Of a DNA stretch of 22,333 nucleotides, positions 7,861 to 15,109 are shown in pieces; positions within the stretch are counted from its first letter, which is position 1, and each line of letters starts with the position of its first letter. The notes beneath the pieces are model-generated. The model did no database searches and was not told the DNA's origin. It saw only the letters and a program-made list of their open reading frames with translations. The stretch is from an uncultured Haloferula sp. Its GTDB lineage: Bacteria > Verrucomicrobiota > Verrucomicrobiae > Verrucomicrobiales > Akkermansiaceae. Both the position numbers and the translations under genes were made by a program. The stretch covers positions 1 to 22,333 of the forward strand of contig CAMPGU010000031.1 of NCBI GenBank assembly GCA_946885645.1. The letters are read 5' to 3'.

Positions 7861-8481
7861 TCAACGGCCGGCATCTTCGAGAAAATCTTCCGCCACCCGG
7901 AAGCAACCGCGGGAGATCTCCCCGGCGTCGTGATCGTCGATCAATGCCAGCCCCTCTTCCCCGACCTCGGCTTGGAAAATCTTCCACGCCTTCCTGGCGA
8001 CTAGGTCGGAATCGAGCTTCGGCCGCGGCGTGGCATGCATCATCGGCGTGGACGCCTGTTCCGCGGGCTGGGCGGTAGCGGGAGCCTCGCCGTGCGGCGC
8101 CACCGCGTGCGGGTGCTGGGACTGCTGCTGTGGTTGCTGGCCGTGCTTTTTCTTCCGCCGGCGGCGCTTCTTGGAATTTCCTCCCGGCTCACCGGCAGGA
8201 GTTTCCACGAGGAAGGCGATGCGTCCCGCATCGTGGCTTTCGGAAACGCCCTCACCGGCAGCGGACACGCTCTCACCGGCAGAAGCGGAGGGCGTGCGTT
8301 CGGGGGCTGGCTCGGGAGCTGGCGCTGCCTCGCGTGCCGCAGGCGCTTCCGCCGCGGGTGCGGCATCGGTCTCTGCCGCGGGCCGGGCCTTGGCCGTCTT
8401 GCGGACGGAAGGACGCTTGCGGGCTGTCTTGGCCGCCGGGGTTTCGGCCGGGGCGGCATTGTCGTCGGAATCTTCGCTCAT
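7861..8481 (-). CDS. Ala/Pro-rich disordered protein with basic patch and small C-terminal domain, unknown function
   Basis: I do not recognise this protein. From ATG 8481 it has 206 residues. Residues 1-100 are a low-complexity, acidic-plus-basic Ala/Pro/Glu stretch with no signal peptide. Residues 104-112 are KKRRRRKKK, followed by a Gln/His-rich run. Only residues 153-204 look folded: KLDSDLVARKAWKIFQ, then an EEGLALIDD turn and a CFRVAEDFLEDAG helix. The design (disordered tail, Arg/Lys patch, compact end domain) suggests binding to nucleic acid or a partner, but this is inference. A nine-base-spaced repeat of meaning AGE occurs three times, seen as CTCACCGGCAG on the plus strand at 8188, 8251 and 8272. 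It follows the gspG terminator, so it is probably transcribed separately. The ATG has no clear ribosome binding site. Confidence 0.75.
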   Translation of the reverse strand: MSEDSDDNAAPAETPAAKTARKRPSVRKTAKARPAAETDAAPAAEAPAAREAAPAPEPAPERTPSASAGESVSAAGEGVSESHDAGRIAFLVETPAGEPGGNSKKRRRRKKKHGQQPQQQSQHPHAVAPHGEAPATAQPAEQASTPMMHATPRPKLDSDLVARKAWKIFQAEVGEEGLALIDDHDAGEISRGCFRVAEDFLEDAGR

Positions 8482-8552
8482 TGTTTGCGGAAAAAAGTCT
8501 TCGTGATCTCGGAACGTCGAGCGGAAAGCTCCGTCCCCTATGAGTTCTCTTA

Positions 8553-8589
8553 TAGTAAAATAAAAGCCGCCGGAAGGATCGCGGCGGCT
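8553..8589 (-). terminator. Intrinsic terminator of the gspE-gspE-gspF-gspG operon
   Basis: Reading the minus strand, AGCCGCCG (8589-8582) and CGGCGGCT (8572-8565) form a perfect 8-bp GC-rich stem with a 9-base loop. The T-rich tail TTTTATTTTA follows directly. It sits 59 bases after the gspG stop and before the start of the gene at 8481. Confidence 0.9.
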
Positions 8590-8647
8590 CTCGGGCAGCT
8601 TCGCCCGGCACCCGCAGCAGTTGCGGCCGCCGGAGACGCGCCCCCGG

Positions 8648-9190
8648 TTATTTCCAATTCTTGATGTCGTCCAAGCAATCGTTGTGCTTGTAGTCGGCAT
8701 TCGTCTTACCGTCCGGTCCACAGGACCAGATATCGAAATCCGGGTTCACGGCATCCGGCGCATCGCCGGAACGGTAGCGGTAGAAGTTGCCCCAAGGATC
8801 CACGATCCGGGCTTGGGCGTTGGTGCCCTGCATCCAGGCTTGCCCGCCCTTGGTGTTATATTCGGGATCGAATTCCGGCATGTAGATCACCCCGCCGGTA
8901 TCCCGGGCTTCGTAGCCGTCCCAGTAGAGATGCTTGTACAGCACTTCGTCCCCGCGCTCCCCGGCAGGATCGAGGCTGGTCGGATAGGAACGATTGTCGC
9001 TGTGGTACTCTTCCAGTTTGTTCTCGATCAGCGTAACTTGGAGCTTCGCCTTCTCCCGAGCCTGCTTGGCTTGGATAAAGGACATGCCGGCCATCGTCAG
9101 CCCGGCCAGGACGACGATGATCGCTACGACCACCATCAGTTCCATCAGGCTGAAGCCACCGGCTCCGCGACGGGATTCGTTGAGTTTCAT
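8648..9190 (-). CDS. gspG: GspG-like major pseudopilin (type II secretion / type IV pilus-like)
   Basis: Pseudopilins are inserted in the inner membrane, cleaved by prepilin peptidase and assembled into a short periplasmic pilus that pushes substrates through the secretin. The protein has 180 residues. The class III leader ends at G12, with F13 as mature residue 1 in GGFSLMELMVVVAIIVVL, and E17 is the conserved Glu5. A hydrophobic helix (13-35) and a coiled continuation follow. The C-terminal GspG signatures are present: DPWGNFYRY (131-139) and FDIWSCGPDGKTN (152-164), the region that binds calcium in GspG. Cys157 and Cys172 could form a disulfide. It is the last gene of the operon, before the terminator at 8553-8589. 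The prepilin peptidase is not in this window. Confidence 0.93.
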   Translation of the reverse strand: MKLNESRRGAGGFSLMELMVVVAIIVVLAGLTMAGMSFIQAKQAREKAKLQVTLIENKLEEYHSDNRSYPTSLDPAGERGDEVLYKHLYWDGYEARDTGGVIYMPEFDPEYNTKGGQAWMQGTNAQARIVDPWGNFYRYRSGDAPDAVNPDFDIWSCGPDGKTNADYKHNDCLDDIKNWK

Positions 9191-9213
9191 TGGATTTATG
9201 GGGTTCCCGGGAT

Positions 9214-9236
9214 GGAACCGGCACTTTGGCCGGTCC
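9214..9236 (-). other. Hairpin in the gspF-gspG gap
   Basis: ACCGGC (9217-9222) pairs with GCCGGT (9229-9234) around a 6-base loop. The stem extends to GGA / TCC with one bulged A. It lacks a T-run, so full termination is unlikely; it could protect or separate the gspG message, which usually must be far more abundant than gspF. Confidence 0.4.
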
Positions 9237-9245
9237 CGCCGCGGG

Positions 9246-10535
9246 TCACATGTTGCCCATTTCGGAGATGATCTTGATCAGCGGCAGGAAGAGCGCGAAC
9301 ACCACGGCACCCACCACGAGGGCGAGGATAACGATCATGATCGGCTCCAGGATAGAGGTAAGCGCGGTCACGGCGTTGTCCACCTCATCATCATAGACGT
9401 CCGCCACCTTCAAAAGCATTTCCGGGAGCTGGCCGGTCTCTTCGCCCACGTCCACCATCGAAATAACCATCGAGGGGAAAATGTTCGAGGACTGCATCGG
9501 CGTGACGATCGACTCCCCTTCCTTCACCGCCTCGTGCACCTTCTCGATGGCGTCGGAAACAACGACATTTCCGGCGGTATCGCGGGTGATGTTGAGCGCC
9601 TGGAGAATCGGCACACCGGAGGTCACGAGCGTGCCGAGCGTACGGGAAAAGCGGGCGATTGCCGACTTCCGCTGGATGTCGCCGAAGATCGGCAGCTTCA
9701 GCTTCATCGAATCGATCACACGGCGGCCCTTCTTGGTCTTGCCCCACATGTTCATCAGGAAGCCGATGAGCATGAAGACGAGGAACACCCAGACGATGTT
9801 CGGAATGATCCAGACGCTCGGCTTGAGGAAGAACTTCGAGGTGCCGAAGACGATCTGCGAGATCATCGGCAGCTCCGCGTCCTTGCCCAGCTCGGCGAAC
9901 ATCGTCTCGAACTTCGGAACGATGAAGAGCATGAGGAAGACGAGGATCGCCACCGCGATGAACATGACGATGACCGGATACACCATCGCGGACACGATCT
10001 TGTTCTTCAGCTTGTGCGCCTTTTCCTGATACTCGGCCAGACGGACGAGCACCACTTCCAGCACACCGCCGAGTTCGCCGGCCTTCACCATGTTGACATA
10101 CAACTTGTTGAAGATCCGGGGGTGCTGGGCGAGCGCCTCCGAGAAGGTCGAGCCGGACTGCACGGAATCGGCAAGCGCGCCGATGGTGCCGCGGAGCACG
10201 GGATTCGGCTCCTGCTTCGCAAGCACCGTCAGGCCGCGCAGCAGCGGCAGGCCGGAGTCGATCAGCGTGGCCAGCTGGCGGGTGAAGATCATCAGGATCT
10301 TCGGCTTGATGCGCCCGCCGGTGCTGGATTTCGCCTTTTTCGGTCCCGGGGCGGCCTTGCCCTTCTTGGCACCTTTCTTGGCAGCCAGTTTGCCTTTGCC
10401 GGCCTCGACAACCTGCAAGGGATAGTAGCCCTGCGAACGGAGCTGCTGGATGGCTTCCGCTTCGCTGGTGGATTCGATGGTGCCGGACATCTGCTCGCCC
10501 TTGGCATCCGCGGCGGTGAATTGGAACTGAGGCAT
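9246..10535 (-). CDS. gspF: GspF/PilC inner-membrane platform protein
   Basis: GspF/PilC sits in the inner membrane at the centre of type II secretion and type IV pilus motors, where the ATPase drives pseudopilin insertion. From ATG 10535 it has 429 residues, normal for the family. Two T2SF domains are visible (about 81-208 and 284-420), with TRQLATLIDSGLPLL opening the first and SRTLGTLVTSGVPILQAL opening the second. GELGG (153-157) and GEETGQLPEM (364-373) occur at equivalent places. Membrane helices lie at about 185-207, 241-263 and 398-420. Residues 47-79 form a Lys/Ala/Gly linker. A TTG at 10577 would add 14 unconserved residues and is rejected. No Shine-Dalgarno is obvious. It follows gspE2 by 84 bases. 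Confidence 0.95.
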   Translation of the reverse strand: MPQFQFTAADAKGEQMSGTIESTSEAEAIQQLRSQGYYPLQVVEAGKGKLAAKKGAKKGKAAPGPKKAKSSTGGRIKPKILMIFTRQLATLIDSGLPLLRGLTVLAKQEPNPVLRGTIGALADSVQSGSTFSEALAQHPRIFNKLYVNMVKAGELGGVLEVVLVRLAEYQEKAHKLKNKIVSAMVYPVIVMFIAVAILVFLMLFIVPKFETMFAELGKDAELPMISQIVFGTSKFFLKPSVWIIPNIVWVFLVFMLIGFLMNMWGKTKKGRRVIDSMKLKLPIFGDIQRKSAIARFSRTLGTLVTSGVPILQALNITRDTAGNVVVSDAIEKVHEAVKEGESIVTPMQSSNIFPSMVISMVDVGEETGQLPEMLLKVADVYDDEVDNAVTALTSILEPIMIVILALVVGAVVFALFLPLIKIISEMGNM

Positions 10536-10619
10536 GGGGTTATTTTTAAATCGAGTGAGGAGAATGTGAGCGCACAATTGTTGGCTGGCGACTCAAAATT
10601 CGCGTCGAAAGGTGTCGGA

Positions 10620-12293
10620 TCAGGTGTATTTCAGGACTTCCTCGATCGTCGTATGGCCGAGGTAGATATTACGCAGGCCGTCCTCGCGGAGCGTCTGCAT
10701 GCCGAGTTCCATCGCCTTCTGCTTGATCACCACCGTGGGAGCACGGTCGGTGATCAATTCCCGGATCGGATCGGTGATGTCCAGCAGTTCATAGAGGCCT
10801 TTCCGGCCCTTGTACCCGCTGTTTCCGCAGAGTTCGCAGCCCCGGCCGGTGAAGAAGTCCTTGTCCCCGATCTCGTGGACGGCCACCCCGAGCTGCATCA
10901 GGATGCTTTCGTTCGGCTCGTAGGAAGCCTTGCAGTTCTTGCAGATCGTGCGGACCAGACGCTGGGCCAGCACTCCTTCAAGGGAGGCGGCGACCAGGAA
11001 GGGCTCGCAGCCCATGTCCACCAGACGGGTCACCGCGCCGGGGGCGTCGTTCGTGTGGAGCGTGGAGAGCACCAAGTGACCGGTCAGCGAGGCTTGGATC
11101 GCGATCTGGGCCGTATCCATGTCACGCATCTCCCCCACCATGATCCGGTCCGGATCCTGACGGAGGAAGGCGCGCAGCACCCGCGGGAAATTCAGGCCGA
11201 TGCCCTCGTTCACCGGGATTTGGATGATCCCGTCGATGTCGTATTCCACCGGGTCTTCCGCGGTCAGCAGCTTTGAATCGATCGTGTTGATCCGTGCCAG
11301 CGCGGCGTAGAGCGTGGTCGTTTTGCCCGCTCCCGTGGGACCGGTGACGATGAAGATGCCGTTCGGTTTCTCGATGGTGTCGCAGATGTACTCGTAGATC
11401 GACTCCGGCATGTGGAGGTTCTCCAGCGAAAGATTCACCGAGGAGCGGTCGAGCACGCGCAGCACCACCGATTCGCCGTACTGCGTCGGCAGGGTCGAAA
11501 CGCGCATGTCCACCTGGCGGTCCCCCACCTGCTTGACGATGCGGCCGTCCTGCGGCACGCGGCGCTCGGCGATGTTCATGTTCGACATCACCTTCACCCG
11601 CGAAATGATTGAAATCGCGAGGTGCACCGGTGGCGGGGCCATTTCGTAAAGGGAGCCGTCCACCCGGTAGCGGATCTTGAACTCCTTCTCGAAGGGTTCG
11701 AAATGAATGTCCGAGGCCCGCTCCTTGATCGCCTGGAAAAGCACCAGGTCCACGTAGCGGATGATCGGCGCTGAATTCGCCTCCGCTTCCAGTTCCGCGG
11801 CGCTGAGGTTCGGGTTCACCCCGGTCTCCAGCTGGCTCAGGATGTCCTCCATCGCCTTGCCCTCGCCGCCGTAGCAGTCGTTGATCTTCTGCTCCACCAG
11901 GTAGTCCGGAGCCACCGCCAGCGTCACTTCGCGACCGAGCGCGAAGCGGAGGTCTTCGATGGTCTGCGGGTTCATCGGGTCCACCAGCGCGATGTGGAGG
12001 CCTTCCGCATCGAAGTTCACCGGCAGCGCCCCGTGCAGGCGGGCCATTCCCGGAGGCACCAGCGCCAGGAGCTGCTCCGAGGGCGTCCAGTTCCGGAGCT
12101 CCACCAGCGGGGCTCCCAACTCCGAGGCCACCACGGGCCACACGTCGTCCCGGTTGTTGATCACTTGGAAGTCGGCGAGGATCTCCGCGGCTTCCTTGCC
12201 GCTGTTGTCCACCTCGTGCAGGATATCCTGCGCCAGGGAGCGGTCGATCAGGCCCCGGCTAACGAAAAGTTCTACGATCTGGTTACTGTCCAT
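10620..12293 (-). CDS. gspE: GspE/PilB-type secretion ATPase, second copy
   Basis: This is a hexameric cytoplasmic ATPase of the type II secretion/type IV pilus assembly superfamily. It has 557 residues. The N-terminal T2SSE_N-like region (about 1-160) is followed by SDIHFEPFEKEFKIRYRVDG, Walker A GPTGAGKT (318-325), the Asp box AEDPVEYDIDG, the Walker B region MVGEMRD and the His box LSTLHTNDAPGA. Four cysteines, C451, C454, C486 and C489 (CxxC-x31-CxxC), form the GspE zinc site. All catalytic motifs look intact, but Walker B reads GEMRDMDTA rather than the usual GEIRDAETA. It lies 55 bases after the first gspE and is a clear diverged paralogue of it, suggesting division of labour or a mixed motor. 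Confidence 0.95.
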   Translation of the reverse strand: MDSNQIVELFVSRGLIDRSLAQDILHEVDNSGKEAAEILADFQVINNRDDVWPVVASELGAPLVELRNWTPSEQLLALVPPGMARLHGALPVNFDAEGLHIALVDPMNPQTIEDLRFALGREVTLAVAPDYLVEQKINDCYGGEGKAMEDILSQLETGVNPNLSAAELEAEANSAPIIRYVDLVLFQAIKERASDIHFEPFEKEFKIRYRVDGSLYEMAPPPVHLAISIISRVKVMSNMNIAERRVPQDGRIVKQVGDRQVDMRVSTLPTQYGESVVLRVLDRSSVNLSLENLHMPESIYEYICDTIEKPNGIFIVTGPTGAGKTTTLYAALARINTIDSKLLTAEDPVEYDIDGIIQIPVNEGIGLNFPRVLRAFLRQDPDRIMVGEMRDMDTAQIAIQASLTGHLVLSTLHTNDAPGAVTRLVDMGCEPFLVAASLEGVLAQRLVRTICKNCKASYEPNESILMQLGVAVHEIGDKDFFTGRGCELCGNSGYKGRKGLYELLDITDPIRELITDRAPTVVIKQKAMELGMQTLREDGLRNIYLGHTTIEEVLKYT

Positions 12294-12307
12294 GGATCGG
12301 GTTTTAG

Positions 12308-12337
12308 AAAATCTGAGATTTGAAAATTTGAGATTCG
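12308..12337. repeat. AT-rich tandem 15-nt repeat between the two gspE genes
   Basis: AAAATCTGAGATTTG (12308-12322) is followed directly by AAAATTTGAGATTCG (12323-12337), with two mismatches. Each unit can be read as degenerate heptamers of the form RATTTGA. It fills most of the 55-base gap and is far more AT-rich than the surrounding genes. Confidence 0.7.
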
Positions 12338-12348
12338 TGATCCTGGGA

Positions 12349-14046
12349 TCAGTCGAGATCGGACATCGTCACGTGGATGACCTCCTCGGGGGAGGTCAGG
12401 CCCGCCAGCACCTTGCGGATTCCGTCATCGCGCAGCGTGCGCATGCCTAGCTCCCGGGCGCGCCGGCGGAGCTGGCTGGAAGTCAGGTTCTCGTTGATCA
12501 TGTGGCGCACCTCGTCGTCGATCTGGAACAACTCGAAGAGCCCGATACGGCCGCGGTAGCCGTTGTTACGGCACTTCTCGCAGCCCACCGGACCCATCAC
12601 TGTGGAGCTGTCCCCGCGGGTGTTGTCGAATCGCAGCGCGCGCGCCTCCTTGTCCGTCAGCACGTGCGGGGCCTTGCAGACCGGGCATAGCTTGCGGACC
12701 AGGCGCTGCGCCAGCACCGCGCGCACGGCGGAGGCGATGAGGAAGCGCTTGATGCCGATGTCCGCCAGACGGGCGACGGCGGAGGGCGCGTCGTTCGTGT
12801 GGAGCGTGGAAAGCACGAGGTGACCGGTGAGGGACGCGTTGATGGCGATATTCGCCGTCTCCGCGTCACGGATTTCCCCGATCATGATGATGTTCGGCGC
12901 CTGGCGGAGCATCGCGCGGAGCGCCGCGGCGAAGGTCATGCCGATGTCCGTCTTCACCATCACCTGATTGATGCCGGGAAGCTCGTATTCCACCGGGTCT
13001 TCCACGGTGATGATCTTCTTGTCCGGCTTGTTGATGACGTTGAGACAGGCGTAGAGCGTCGTGGTTTTGCCCGAACCCGTCGGCCCGGTCACCAGGATGA
13101 TGCCGTCCGGCAGGCCGATGAGCTCCTCGAAAGTCGCCTGGTCGTCGGAAAAGAAGCCCAGTTCCGGCAAGCCGAGCACCAGCGCCGACTTGTCCAGGAT
13201 ACGCATGACGATCGATTCCCCGTGGTTGGAGGGCACCGAGGAAACGCGGAGGTCGATCTCCTTGTCCCCCGCCTTCACCTGGATACGACCGTCCTGGGGC
13301 AGCCGCTTTTCGGCGATCGACATCGTGCCGCTCATCACCTTCAGACGGGCGATGATGGCCGGCAGCAGCTTCTTCGGGTGGTTGTCCACCTCGATCAGCT
13401 TGCCATCGATGCGGTAGCGGATGCGGACGGAGGTCTCCAAGGGCTCGATGTGAATGTCCGAGCAGCGGTTCTTCATCCCCTCCACCAGCAGGTTCTGCAC
13501 GAGGCGGATGATCGGCGCATCGCTATCGGAGACCTCCACGTCGTGGCCGCCGGTCACATTCACCGCCGTGGACTGATCGGTCAGCCCGTAGAATTGCTTG
13601 AGGAACATCTGCACCGCGTTCGCCGGCGCACAGACGAAATTCAGCTCCCGCCCGAGCACGTGAGGCAGGCTGTCCATCGTCTCGAAGTCGAAAGGATCCG
13701 CCACTGCGACCGTAAGGAAGACGCCGTCGTCCGCCACCGGGATCGCCCTGTAGCGGCGGGCGATGTCGTCCGGAATGCTATCCGCCACCTCCGGTGGAAT
13801 CGCCATCTCGGCCAGATCGATCGCCTCGATGCCCGCATTCTGGGCGAGGACGGCGCATACCGTGTTCTCCGAGAGATCGGTTTCGCTGAGAAGCCTTTCG
13901 ACCACGGAACCGCCCTTGCGGCGGGCCTGATCGACACTATCGGGTGATACCGCGCCTGCCTCCACCAGCAGGTCGGCCAAGTAATCTTCGTTGGAGAACA
14001 CGGGTTTTCGGGCCTTTGGAAAGACGATTTTGTAACCGGGCGGCAT
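12349..14046 (-). CDS. gspE: GspE/PilB-type secretion ATPase, first copy
   Basis: First gene of the operon. From ATG 14046 it has 565 residues. It has the same architecture as its neighbour: an N-terminal T2SSE_N-like domain (about 30-160), SDIHIEPLETSVRIRYRIDG, Walker A GPTGSGKT (321-328), VEDPVEYELPG, the Walker B region MIGEIRDAETA, LSTLHTNDAPSA, and a zinc site C454, C457, C489, C492 (CxxC-x31-CxxC). These are textbook motifs, so this copy is the more canonical of the two. A TTG at 14097 would add 17 residues but lies within a TTGACA-type -35, so ATG 14046 is preferred. No Shine-Dalgarno is visible. Whether it powers secretion or pilus extension cannot be told from sequence alone. Confidence 0.95.
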   Translation of the reverse strand: MPPGYKIVFPKARKPVFSNEDYLADLLVEAGAVSPDSVDQARRKGGSVVERLLSETDLSENTVCAVLAQNAGIEAIDLAEMAIPPEVADSIPDDIARRYRAIPVADDGVFLTVAVADPFDFETMDSLPHVLGRELNFVCAPANAVQMFLKQFYGLTDQSTAVNVTGGHDVEVSDSDAPIIRLVQNLLVEGMKNRCSDIHIEPLETSVRIRYRIDGKLIEVDNHPKKLLPAIIARLKVMSGTMSIAEKRLPQDGRIQVKAGDKEIDLRVSSVPSNHGESIVMRILDKSALVLGLPELGFFSDDQATFEELIGLPDGIILVTGPTGSGKTTTLYACLNVINKPDKKIITVEDPVEYELPGINQVMVKTDIGMTFAAALRAMLRQAPNIIMIGEIRDAETANIAINASLTGHLVLSTLHTNDAPSAVARLADIGIKRFLIASAVRAVLAQRLVRKLCPVCKAPHVLTDKEARALRFDNTRGDSSTVMGPVGCEKCRNNGYRGRIGLFELFQIDDEVRHMINENLTSSQLRRRARELGMRTLRDDGIRKVLAGLTSPEEVIHVTMSDLD

Positions 14047-14067
14047 TGTGCACAACCCGGCGGTCGC

Positions 14068-14097
14068 AGATTGGTCAAGCCTCTCCCCCTTTGTCAA
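14068..14097 (-). promoter_or_regulatory. Candidate promoter of the gsp operon
   Basis: On the minus strand there is a perfect TTGACA (14097-14092). Eighteen bases further is CAATCT (14073-14068), a poor -10. Transcription would start about 15 bases before ATG 14046, giving a very short leader. The -35 is convincing; the -10 is not. Confidence 0.4.
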
Positions 14098-14188
14098 CCT
14101 GCCGACCGAAGATCGCCGCGGAATCCTCTGAGGGTAGTCACGCGGTATTGACGATGCGGTGTCCGGGCCTTTGCGGAATCGCGGATTT

Positions 14189-15010
14189 TCAGGCCATCGG
14201 GGCTCCGCATCGGCGGCAGAACCGCGCGTCGGGAAGGTGCCCGTGGACGCCGCAAGAAGGGCAGGCGTCGGAGGTATCGTCCCCGTTCAGCTTGGAAAGC
14301 TCCGAGGTCACGATCCCGGTGGGCACGGCAATGATGGCGTAACCGGTGAGCACCAGCACGGAAGTCAGCATGCGGCCCAAGGTCGTGTCAGGCGTGATGT
14401 CGCCGAAGCCGAGCGTCGTGATGGTGACAATCGCCCAGTAGATCGCCGTAGGGATGCTGGTGAAACCGCTCTCGGGCCCCTCCACGAGGTACATCAGTGT
14501 CCCGGCAATGAGCGTGATCGCCAGCATCACGGAAAAGAACACCGTCACCTTGGCCCGGCTGGCGTGGAGCGCGTGTATCAGCAACTCCGCTCCGTTCACG
14601 TGGCGGACCATTTTGAAGATCCGGAACATCCGCAGCATCCGCAAAACCCGGATGACCTGGAGCGACTGCGCCCCGGGGAGCAACAGCATGAGATAGGTGG
14701 GAAGGATCGAGAGGACATCCACCACCCCGTAGAAACTGCGCGCATATCGCAACGGGTGGCGCACCACGCAGAGCCTCGCGATGAATTCCACCGTGAAAAG
14801 AATCGTGAACCCCCACTCCGCCACGTGCAGCACCCCGCCCGCTTTGGCGGCGATCTCCGGCACGCTTTCCAGCACCACCGCCAGGACGCTCAAGCTGATG
14901 AGCACCAGCAGGATGACATCGAAACGACGGCCCGCAGGAGTCTCGGCTTCGAAGATGATCTCGCGCCAGCGTTCGCGGCGGGAAATCTCTGGTTCGCGGC
15001 TGTCAGGCAT
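14189..15010 (-). CDS. Voltage-gated potassium channel with C-terminal zinc ribbon
   Basis: This is a six-helix tetrameric cation channel of the inner membrane, 273 residues from ATG 15010. Helices S1 to S3 span about 31-112. S4 carries a perfect every-third-residue charge ladder: R121, R124, R127, R130, K133, R136, so voltage sensing is likely. The pore loop holds TITTLGFGD (196-204), a K+-type selectivity filter (TLGFG, a normal variant of TVGYG). After S6 the tail ends in a zinc ribbon: C250PSC253, then C265RRC268. An upstream in-frame start at 15058 would add 16 unconserved residues. It is transcribed toward the gsp operon with a 142-base gap holding a separate promoter, and divergently from tamB (99-base gap). 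A functional link to secretion is not implied. Confidence 0.93.
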   Translation of the reverse strand: MPDSREPEISRRERWREIIFEAETPAGRRFDVILLVLISLSVLAVVLESVPEIAAKAGGVLHVAEWGFTILFTVEFIARLCVVRHPLRYARSFYGVVDVLSILPTYLMLLLPGAQSLQVIRVLRMLRMFRIFKMVRHVNGAELLIHALHASRAKVTVFFSVMLAITLIAGTLMYLVEGPESGFTSIPTAIYWAIVTITTLGFGDITPDTTLGRMLTSVLVLTGYAIIAVPTGIVTSELSKLNGDDTSDACPSCGVHGHLPDARFCRRCGAPMA

Positions 15011-15109
15011 GCCGTGAGCTTGGCGCAAGACGGGAGAAATGGCACGCGGGAAGAGCAATCGTTGACCCGGTGGCCGGGAGCAGCGAGGAAAGATGCGTCA
15101 GTTGATGTG

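Noticed and set aside
10562..10580. Lac-operator-like sequence in the gspE2-gspF gap
   Set aside because: TGTGAGCGC and ACAATT resemble lac operator halves but the spacing is wrong and there is no lac-type gene or regulator nearby; treated as chance.
8994..11276. 760-codon open frame on the plus strand
   Set aside because: It crosses gspG, gspF and part of gspE2, which are all securely identified on the other strand; composition is His/Arg/Asp-rich with no motif.
14047..14097. 17-residue N-terminal extension of the first gspE from TTG 14097
   Set aside because: The TTG lies in the best -35 box of the window and the added residues show no conservation; ATG 14046 is the better start.
14159..15109. 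Upstream extension of the TamB-like gene by 317 codons
   Set aside because: It overlaps the whole potassium channel gene on the other strand, and the extension is His/Arg-rich; the signal-anchor begins just after ATG 15110.
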